Shown: one piece after another, positions 47,501 to 64,000 of the stretch | Numbering within the stretch: position 1 is the first letter of the stretch | Layout: each line of letters starts with the position of its first letter | From: Paralichthys olivaceus | Taxonomy: Eukaryota > Chordata > Actinopteri > Pleuronectiformes > Paralichthyidae | Direction of reading: 5' to 3' | Assembly (NCBI RefSeq): GCF_024713975.1 | Contig: NC_091094.1 | Span: 28,606,501 to 28,670,500 of the forward strand | DNA length: 64,000 bases | The notes under the pieces: generated by a model | Told to the model about the DNA's origin: nothing | What the model saw: the letters and a program-made list of their open reading frames with translations, nothing else | The model's database searches: none | Translations under genes and position numbers: made by a program

Positions 47501-48724
47501 TTGACAGGCTTGGACTCAGTGGAGGACTCTCTCTCTGACATCAATGACAAACTGCAGAACGGTATGAAGATCACAGACAACCTAAATAAGAACCTGAATA
47601 AGGTAGGAAGTAAGAATGCATCAAACATTAATGGAATGTGGGCCCATTGGTGATAGTTACTAAGTCAAAGTGGTTCTCTTAATGCAGGTCAAGGATCAGC
47701 TGACCCCAGCAGAGAAGGCTCTGGATGATGTATCCCAGCTGATAAAGCCAATGAAACCTCAACTGGACGAGCTCAAAGACCTGCTGCAGAATGGGAGTGA
47801 TAAGGCCCAGGACGCACAGGATAAAGCAGACAAAGCAGAGGAGGAAGCAACTGCTGCAAATAAGGTGAGAGAACTTCTGTCTTGTTTGTATGACCATTCA
47901 CTTTTACAAGGACTTTGTTTAGAGCCAGGACTTGGGGTTGGGGGCTAAAAATATATTCATAGTCTTCAGTGTCTTAAAAAGCTGTTAAAAAGAACTTGTC
48001 ATGCTGAAATAGTTAAAAAGCAAGTTATGACTGATATAAGACATTAATGCTGTTTTTAAAGTGCATTTCTGTTTCAAATGTCTGCATTATTGTGACGTTA
48101 AAATAAAGTAAGGAAATCGTGTTTGCCCCATTAAAGTTGCTTGTTATTAAATAATAATGTTCAGCAGTAGGAAAGCATACTAATACAACTGTGTGTGTGT
48201 GTGTGTGTGTGTGTTTAGGACCTGTTGTCCCTAGAGGAGCAACTGGACGAACTTAAAGACCAAATTGCCAGTGGGTCTGGTGGAAATGCGGGGCAGGCGG
48301 GAGATCGATTGGCAAAGCTACAGAAGGACGCTGGAAGCCTGGTCAACACCACTGCTGACATGTTGAGTTCTCTGGAAGGTAATACAGCAAAACCACACCA
48401 CCCCAAGTCTGTGTGTTAACTAAAACACTTTTGGTTTGTGTGAATGTCAATTTAAAATGTCATTCACCTTGAAATGGGAGAGCTTCCTTAAGGAGTCTTT
48501 GAGCCACAGAGGCAGCTATTCAGTTAGACTGTAGTATTTCTAGTATGTGCCTGCTTTACTCCTGGTCCTCTTATCTTTTTGCAGGTAAGGCAGATTCCCT
48601 GAGGAACCTTCGGACTCAGATTATTGACAAATCTGCAACGCTAGAAGTAGATGATGCCAAACTGAGACAACTTTTGAAAGATCTTCGAAAGAAAGTCTAT
48701 GACCTGAGCACCTGCCAGGGCTGA
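35578..48724 (+). CDS. lamb3: Laminin subunit beta-3, 22 coding exons
   Basis: Secreted chain of laminin-332 in epithelial basement membranes. Coding exons: 35578-35602, 36669-36823, 39688-39802, 40075-40148, 40288-40479, 40599-40662, 40766-40956, 41302-41422, 41972-42160, 42318-42473, 43067-43260, 43414-43510, 43816-44185, 44362-44522, 44711-44922, 45396-45602, 45723-45867, 45946-46153, 47461-47602, 47688-47864, 48219-48378, 48585-48724. Phases match throughout; predicted 1164 aa against 1172 in human, and 23 exons in all, as in human. Domains: signal peptide to about residue 16, laminin N-terminal domain about 19-246 ([29 protein letters not shown] at its end), six LE repeats about 247-572 with no LF/L4 domain (typical of beta-3), coiled coil about 575-770, six-Cys beta-knob about 773-810 ([10 protein letters not shown] onward), coiled coil to the end. 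Cys1162, three from the end, matches the human terminal Cys expected to link to laminin gamma-2. Introns carry repeats including a Tc1 relic. Confidence 0.96.
38480..38690 (-). repeat. Dispersed repeat with TTCAATTCATGTTTATTTGT end
   Basis: In lamb3 intron 3. TTATTTGTATAGCACGAAGT, GGCACTTTACAGAATTATGG and CCAACAGTTCCCACAAC are typical phrases of a teleost repeat. The opposite end of the same family, in reverse orientation, lies at 51090-51225 (TGTGGGAACTGTTGGGTTT). Confidence 0.65.
42700..42860. repeat. Dispersed repeat fragment, lamb3 intron
   Basis: CCTGCGCCAAGGCCCAACAG and TATCTGGATCCAAACCAAAT with TTGAACAGGTTC match a common teleost repeat. Its other half, in opposite orientation, appears at 43560-43740. 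Confidence 0.5.
43560..43740. repeat. Dispersed repeat fragment, lamb3 intron 14
   Basis: TTTGTTTGTCTGACTGTTAG, CAGGATTACACAAAAACTCC and TGAACAGATTTC are the characteristic phrases. The fragment occupies most of the short intron between 43511 and 43815. Confidence 0.55.
46295..47180 (+). mobile_element. Decayed Tc1-like transposon in lamb3 intron 20
   Basis: The left end CACTTTATTAAGATCACCTG resembles the terminal repeat of a widespread fish Tc1-like family. Inside, CTGATCTCCTGAGATTTTCA and, near 46850-46930, the sequence encoding [11 protein letters not shown] match the DDE transposase region (second catalytic Asp block). Stops, frameshifts and large internal deletions destroy the reading frame, and no matching right terminal repeat is visible. 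It is an inactive relic lying between lamb3 exons 46153 and 47461. Confidence 0.75.
48191..48214 (+). repeat. (GT)n tract ending at a lamb3 splice acceptor
   Basis: Twelve GT units run directly into TTTAG, the acceptor of the exon starting at 48219, replacing the usual pyrimidine tract with GT repeats. Confidence 0.85.
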
Positions 48725-49455
48725 GAGTCAGCAAGCTGCAGTCAGAGCAGCATGTACAGCTGCTGAGTCTCCTCCCTTTAAACACTGCACATCAGCTCTA
48801 GCAGCCAAAGGATTGTGGGAAATCTGGGATTGAAGGAGATGGAGGGGTCAGAGAGATATAAATAGCTACCATAGCAATGATTGCAAACTATAGAGGGGCT
48901 TGAAACTACATTCTTGTGTTTTGAAATATCTTCTGACAGTCTGTATAAACAGTAGGGACATTAAAATATGATACTATTTCATTTTCATCACTTAGCATTT
49001 CATCTGGAGAAGTCACAGCTTCTGACTTTTGGCAGCTCTGCAAGAACCAACACAAACTTCAATTTCTTTTTTTATTCAGCTGCTTTCCATTCCAATGTTC
49101 ACTGTGATTATTGTACCATGATTATTGTATTTTTAAGAATTATTTTGTCTGTTGCATTTACAGAACCAAAGTATTTACATAAAGGCCTGTTTACATTTTG
49201 ATTTGTCTTAATGTTGGATGGGAGAGGCTGGATGCTGCTGCAGCTTTTCATTCAACACCAGACTAGTTACTGCATATTTATTGAGAAAACAATACAAAAA
49301 ACAGGTGTGTGTTACTACATTTGTGAATTCAGGACATCACTAGTGTTCACACCAGCCTGTGGCACTTGATAAGTTCAGTCGTTTAACAAGAGCAGCTTAT
49401 GTACATATCACAGAGGCAGTGAACACCAGGTTACTGAGTGTCATTGCCAACTTAG

Positions 49456-49461
49456 AATAAA
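49456..49461 (+). terminator. lamb3 polyadenylation signal AATAAA
   Basis: The first canonical AATAAA after the lamb3 stop codon, 732 bases downstream, followed by a T/A-rich and then TGTGT-rich region (49497-49518) suited to cleavage factors. This gives a 3' UTR of about 750 bases. Confidence 0.65.
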
Positions 49462-49484
49462 GTTTAATCTAAAAAAACATATTC

Positions 49485-50252
49485 CCTGCATTGTCTCTGT
49501 GTGTGATGTGTGTGATGTCGAAAAAATCCCCAATGTCCTTAAATTATTTTAAACTTTAAACTGCTCTTATTATCACTATGGTAACAATGTCTGATTTTGA
49601 ATTGAGCTATGCAATGTTTGATGATATTGTCAAAAGAAAATTGTCAAAAGAAGAAAATCCCTTGAGAGGTTTCTGAGCAATTGGGTTCATGATAATGGGA
49701 TAGACAACCTAAAGAAACATACTGTATCCAGCCGTGACTGTGGCATTACAAATCCGCCAGCAAGGTTCAAAACTGTCCGATACACTACAATTAAAGTTAC
49801 ATTCACAGATTTTGTTATAGTGTCAAGCAACAAATATCATTTTAGTGATGAAGAAAGCTAATCAGCTTAGTAAAACTTCAAATTAAAGTCAGAAAATGAT
49901 AAGTTAGCTTTCACATTGCATATGTCACCTAAAGCTACTCAAAATAAATATATTTTGATGGAGGTCAGTAACATGTCGACAGTATGATACAATTGATAAC
50001 AATTATTTTAAGAAAATAAATGTCATCTCGATACAAGAGTTTGTCTGAAATCTAAGTGATGAATTCCCACTTATGTCTGTTCTTATGTAATGTTCACTGC
50101 ACACAGTCATTGCTTTCTTTGATAAAGGTACAGCATGCGTCTGTTTCTGCAGCAGGGGACCACAACAGACATGAAAATGCTGTACACCAGATGTGTTGAC
50201 ACCTTCACACCAAGAAGGATCCACTGAGATTCATTTCCAGTTAACCAGCCAA
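49485..50252 (-). other. camk1g 3' untranslated region
   Basis: Sequence following the camk1g stop codon on the minus strand. No AATAAA is seen on this strand until 49282-49277, which would put the camk1g end inside the lamb3 3' UTR; an ATTAAA lies at 49468-49463. No other feature is recognised. Confidence 0.4.
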
Positions 50253-59262
<9,010 letters not shown>

Positions 59263-59288
59263 CTTGGCTCTGACGTTGCCGTAGATTC

Positions 59289-62200
59289 CTGAAGTACAGG
59301 TGACAAGAATAAATACATTTCTTACGGGTTAAAAAACAGAAAGACTGCATGATGCATCATGTTTCAATTGGAAATAAGATGATTTCAGTTTGCTCAGTAT
59401 TACATTAACATGTGTCTTTTCTCAACAAAATCCATGTACATCTGTGCACACACTTTGCTCTTTATCTCTGTTCCTGACATATTACCATATGACCATACTA
59501 AGTGTATGTATATATATATATATATATACACTTAGTATGGTCATATGTGATGTTGTGTCTCTGTAATTATTTTGTAAATGGTACGGTCAGGACTTGCTCC
59601 ATATGGAAAGTGCCACTACATAACTTTTGTCATGATATTCTGCTACATAAATAAAACTATAATTACTTCAGAGCACATCTTCAAGTGCAACATCAAATAT
59701 ATGTTTTATCAAAAAAGCTCCATTAGTCCAGAGAGTTCTAAAGGGCAGGAAACCCCAGGATGCAAGGCTGTGTGATATAGAATTAAGGACATACTGTATA
59801 AATGTAAGGCTCACAAATCGCTGAGCTACAAATGTTGTGGTCTTATCTAGCCATCAGAGTTTCATATGAAGCTACTATAATTATAAGGAATGAAAATTAT
59901 CAGGTCTGTCTCTTCTTTGTTTCCCAATGAGAACAATTGCCGTTTTTATGCATCTACAGACCACTGATTGAATTTCATCTTGGGCAGAAGACCTCCTAGT
60001 CGACCATTAACTCAATACAATCACACATGAATGTCCAAAGTTCCTGACTTTTAACACATTTTATAACATGAGTATTGGTGTACCCTCATTTCTACATCTG
60101 TACCAGGCTTTATAAAGTATAATAAATTCTATTAATGATCTTATCAATTTTGTGGGTGTGTGTGTGTGCCACCCATGACACGTAAGTTCATATCAGTTAC
60201 ATTTTGGCCCACCCCTACTCAGGAATTACTATTAAAAACTATCACTATGCCCAGGTTTTAGTCCCAAACATGTTGAGTGACATTGGAGAGCTACACTACT
60301 GCAGTAACATGTAAAAACACATGGGTGTTATGAACGTTTCCTGGAAGCTGGTGAAAGGAGAACTCAGGCAGCAGTTGATGTCTTATGTCTTGATGCATCA
60401 AGAAGACCAGAAGGTGGAACAATAAACAAACGCTAACAGAGTAACATGAGCAACTGTCACCCCCAAGTCTAAAGATGTCTCCCACAGCATCTCCATATAT
60501 CTTCCTCACCCTGTGTCACCCATTCTTACAGCACATCAATGAATGGCTAGAATTGCTGTCACTCTCTATGCAAAAATGTAGGTGTTCAAATCTTATTGGA
60601 TACTGGTGTAATATGCAAAAGAGTTAACCTGACTTTGGGTACTGTTTATAGAGAGAAGGATGTGTGTGTGGAATTAGCCAGGCACTCTTCTCTTAATGGT
60701 GTACAGATATAATGTAATATACACTATACATACATAATACAGTATATAGTGGCATATATAGTATGTGTGAGGATATAAAAACATTCCTCAACACTGAGTA
60801 TGCTTTGACTTTTCTCAGAATCAAATAAAAGTATTTCAGGTATTTCTGTCCCCTCCCATTCAGACTGCTTTCCATCCATCCTGAGGCCAGGCCAATCACA
60901 ACCATTTATCTAAAATGGGTTGGATTTGATACGATGACTGACAGAGAAGCATGACTGAAATATTTTTTTAGCACTAATGTGGAGACGTCTGCTGAATCCA
61001 ATACCATAACAGTAACAAACTTACTGACAATTTGTTTTCTCTAAAAGAAGAACAAACAACTGTGTATACTGAGTTTATTTATGCGCTAAGTAGCAGATTT
61101 CCAATCTCTGATTGACCCATTCGGTCTGGTGATACCAGGCTAATACCCTGATCACAATAGAGGTTTCCCATTAGGCTACCAGAATATTATGTGCCCAACA
61201 AAATGCAGAGCTTGTAAACAAGGTTTACACATTATTATTCGTTTCATATTCAAAGAGGGCTCAAACTGAACATGTGAAATATATTCAGGGAAGACATGAT
61301 AACACTGAGTGAAAAGAAACAGACAGGCAGATAAGCAACCAAAGAAAGGTTGGAAAAGGCCTAAGCCTCTATACTAAACAAGACGTGAGCATGCTCTGGA
61401 GGGGAAGAGCACTGTGCTCATTGTTGCAGGCAGATGGTATAGTGATATAACAACATCTCTGCAAGTGAAGGTGCAGCCGCTGGAGGTGGTATAGTCTATA
61501 AATAGAAACAAATCCCAATCCAGATGACTGAAATTGTCCACTCACCAAACAACTGATCTTTGATGTGTCATTCCAAAGCTCTATTTTCCCCTCTGTGTCT
61601 CTTGTGTTGCTCTTTTCAAATGCAGATGTTTTGCTGTCCTCTACATATCCTCTAATCTGAACTCAGGACATCAGCCCTTCTCTGCAATACTCTGCATCAA
61701 GTCTGTCTTCATAATTTTGTCTCACTAAGTTTTGTCCGACGGTTTGTCCGACCTCAAGCTTGTAGTATTAAAAGTCTGACAAAAGTCATCAAAGATGTCA
61801 GCCCACCTCTGTTGAGTGTCCTGGTTACATAAACAGTTGCATGTCCTTGACTGAGGTCAGTTTTCACCTATGGTTCTCTGTGAGTAAAGCCCATTTGTAC
61901 CTATCGGTTACACAAGCTTCAGAAAAGCACTGGATTAGAGAGGTAAATAACAGTGGTTGGTTAATCTTCTCAGGCATCCCTACTGTCCCCCGTACATCTC
62001 ATCTACTGAATTCCTTCCTTGTGTCTGTTGAGGGAACAGATTAGTGACTGATTCCCTGACAGGATCAAAACTGGGTCATTTTATTTTTCTGGCCACGATA
62101 CGCCTATGAACTCTGACCTTCCAAAATTATTTTGTGAAATATAATGATAGTATAGTAAGTTATGAACCTGCAATTGTTACTATCACAAATAATTATGGTT

Positions 62201-62713
62201 ACATTTTAGATTTTTTACTTTTTCATGCATAAAATCCAAGAGCAGAATAATTCACAAATATCTCGACTGATTTATCCCTACTCTGTAACCTGGAAGAAAT
62301 ATGTTGAAGAACATTTTCAATTTTGCAGTGACAACTTCCATTCATGCATTAGTCACACAGGAAAATAAGCTTTTGAATCACTCTTCTTATAACTCTGCTG
62401 ACACTTGAACCATTTCGTCAACATTCAGCAATACGGTTTTCATTCAAGCAATCAAGCAACTTTAAGAACCCAAAACTTTAGAGCTTTATGTTAAAGATTT
62501 AGGCGACAACATTTGTTCTTTAGAATAGCAATACACACACACGCGTACACAACTGGCTGTGACTGTGTTAAAACTATACAGAGGATTCTTGTAAATTAAG
62601 ACTATACCTTTGGTTATATATCCATTAGTTTGGTATCTCTGATGGTTCAAGTTTAAACATCCATGAAATGATTCTATATAAAAAAGACACATAATAAGAA
62701 AGATGGTGAGTAC
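59289..62713 (-). other. camk1g first intron, no other gene seen
   Basis: Separates the 5' non-coding exon from the exon with the start codon. It holds a 62-bp palindrome (59486-59547), TA-rich DNA near 60710-60760 and unique-looking sequence. An open frame at 60291-60509 (minus) has no recognised domain. Confidence 0.5.
59486..59547. repeat. 62-bp palindrome with (TA)n core
   Basis: The left arm CATATGACCATACTAAGTGT and the right arm ACACTTAGTATGGTCATATG are exact reverse complements, joined by a self-complementary TA-rich centre. It may be a minimal palindromic MITE or a hairpin-forming site. Confidence 0.85.
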
Positions 62714-62830
62714 CTGAGGAGCGGTGCAGAGCTGGCTCAGTCGAGGTATCCGTGGATGAACCTGACCGTCTCCAGCAGATTACAGCCCCTCACGGCCGGA
62801 GGGCGGAGCCTAGTCAACTCATCTCCTCAG
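62714..62830 (-). promoter_or_regulatory. camk1g 5' non-coding exon and promoter
   Basis: On the minus strand a GC-rich segment (GGCTCCGCCCTCCGGCCGTG near 62812-62793) leads to GCACCGCTCCTCAG, followed at 62713 by the donor GTACTCACC. The next exon acceptor is at 59289 (ACTTCAG), with 26 untranslated bases before the ATG. The inverse GC box GGGCGG suggests an SP1-type promoter. Transcription start is not determinable. Confidence 0.5.
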
Positions 62831-62839
62831 CACCATTAC

Positions 62840-63540
62840 ACAACATGCCACACTCTGCAGCGCCTCCTGACACTCACAGAGAGCTGAGACATGCTCTCTG
62901 CCATTCAGCTCCCTCTCCACTAACAGTGCTAAGTGATTGGAAGTTGAGTGGTCCTGCAAGTGATGATTCATTTCTTTGCTGATCAACCAATCAAACACAT
63001 TCATTCGTGCAACACATTTCATGCAGTTTAGTAAAGTTCAAAGAACTTCAGTGATGACTGATGCAATGAGAAATTAAGACTGGCTGAAGACTATAATTTA
63101 GTGAAATAAACTAAACAAATTTACAAATTATTACTGTTTGTGATTATGTCATACACATAGAGACAGTACACCTGCCATAAAGATTACATCATATGGCCGT
63201 TAGCTCTTTAAGTACAGCCTGTTTCTAATGATGCTTTTTGTGATGAAAGATTGATATAATATGTGTAAGTGTCTCTGCATTCATCACAGGTGGTCAGTTG
63301 TTCACCACCTTTGTCCACTCACAATCTTACAATAGATTGAATAGAATAATAGAATTATTAATTACACCGATTCTGGACAGAAAATTCTATAGTCAGTGAT
63401 TGTCTGATAAAACTGTGAACAATTTTAAAGACCTGCTTCCTTCTACACTTACATTACAACCATGTGTCAGTACAATTTAGCTGCCGCCCAGCTAAAAAAG
63501 AAGAAGGTAAATGAGAGTAGATCAGCTCCATGATATAATT
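62840..63540. other. Sequence upstream of camk1g, no gene seen
   Basis: AT-rich DNA without recognised exon, repeat family or RNA gene. Confidence 0.5.
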
Positions 63541-63559
63541 TTCAAACACGTGTTTTAAG

Positions 63560-64000
63560 ACAGACATCACGAAAACTAGAGAGGAGGTGGCGTTCCACCA
63601 GTCAATCTGACTTTGTATAAAAGGTTTATTACAAAAAGTTCAGCATCAATACAAGCAATGCAATCTGCCTAGGGAGAGATCCGGGGTCAATGTGAATCTC
63701 TCCTGCCTAGAGAGAGATTCGGGGCCAATGTGAATCTCTTCTAAGGGGACAACTTCAACTCCTCGTTTATATATGAGGGTTGTTTTCGTGAATCTAAAGA
63801 AAACATATCTGGCTTTCATCCAGCTCTTCTCATCTGTCTGGTAGCAGGGAGAGAAGGCACCAAGCTCAAATTTAAGGTAGCCTTTAAAACTGTGACCTAA
63901 TTCCCTAACATATATATTTGGGCTTTCTCCAAATTCTTCAAGACCTGTGGGCCTCAAACCCAAAGATACATTTCCTTTAAAGGGGAGACGAACATAGCAT
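63560..64000 (-). mobile_element. LTR-like sequence, cut by the window edge
   Basis: On the minus strand there is a TATATAAACG box near 63775-63765, then two direct copies of a unit of about 36 bases (AGATTCACATTG.CCCCG.AT; 63661-63730), then AATAAA near 63632. This spacing of TATA box, short R-like stretch and polyadenylation signal is what an LTR looks like. The open frame at 63646-63963 shows no recognised protein and is probably LTR sequence. Left limit approximate; no internal genes are in the window. Confidence 0.4.

Noticed and set aside
60291..60509. 72-codon minus-strand frame in camk1g intron
   Set aside because: No recognised homology and no exon borders in phase; possibly an unidentified repeat.
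63646..63963. 105-codon minus-strand frame
   Set aside because: It spans the duplicated unit and the TATA/AATAAA region of an LTR-like element, so it is unlikely to be a translated host gene.

Overview
The window is nuclear DNA of a ray-finned fish, probably a percomorph. Genes have vertebrate-type GT-AG introns of tens to thousands of bases. The space between exons carries families I recognise as teleost interspersed repeats: a tRNA-derived SINE, TTAA-flanked MITEs, a Tc1-like element and LTR-like pieces. There are also many CA/GT, GATA and TA microsatellites. No prokaryotic feature, CRISPR array or plasmid signal is present.

Layout: (1) 1.4-10.4 kb, plus strand: a complete 11-exon nampt-type gene (NAD salvage, predicted 491 aa) behind a GC-rich promoter with a perfect CRE. 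(2) 15.9-22.3 kb, plus strand: a 5-exon ldlrad2-type gene for a single-pass membrane protein (signal peptide, CUB-like region, one LDL-receptor class A module, Cys-rich tail; about 389 aa). (3) 28.0-28.85 kb, minus strand: g0s2 (129 aa, inhibitor of the triglyceride lipase ATGL), with a TATA promoter and a probable 5' non-coding exon. (4) 35.4-49.5 kb, plus strand: lamb3, laminin beta-3, 22 coding exons, predicted 1164 aa. (5) 50.25-62.8 kb, minus strand: camk1g, CaM kinase I gamma, 11 coding exons plus a 5' non-coding exon, predicted 438 aa ending in a CAAX box. The window ends in an LTR-like sequence.

All five reading frames could be joined exon by exon with matching phases and no internal stop, so all look functional. 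g0s2-lamb3-camk1g keeps the same order and relative orientation as human 1q32 (G0S2, LAMB3, CAMK1G). nampt beside lamb3 mirrors NAMPT near LAMB1/LAMB4 on human 7q22, so this nampt may be the second copy from the early vertebrate genome duplications, missing from mammals.

The genes do not form one pathway. nampt (NAD supply), g0s2 (lipolysis brake) and camk1g (Ca2+ signalling) are intracellular; lamb3 makes one chain of laminin-332 in epithelial basement membrane. I found no convincing novel system. The most useful observations are the nampt/lamb3 linkage, changes in the nampt phosphate loop, a small unlabelled last exon of camk1g that supplies its lipid anchor, and dinucleotide repeats abutting several splice sites.
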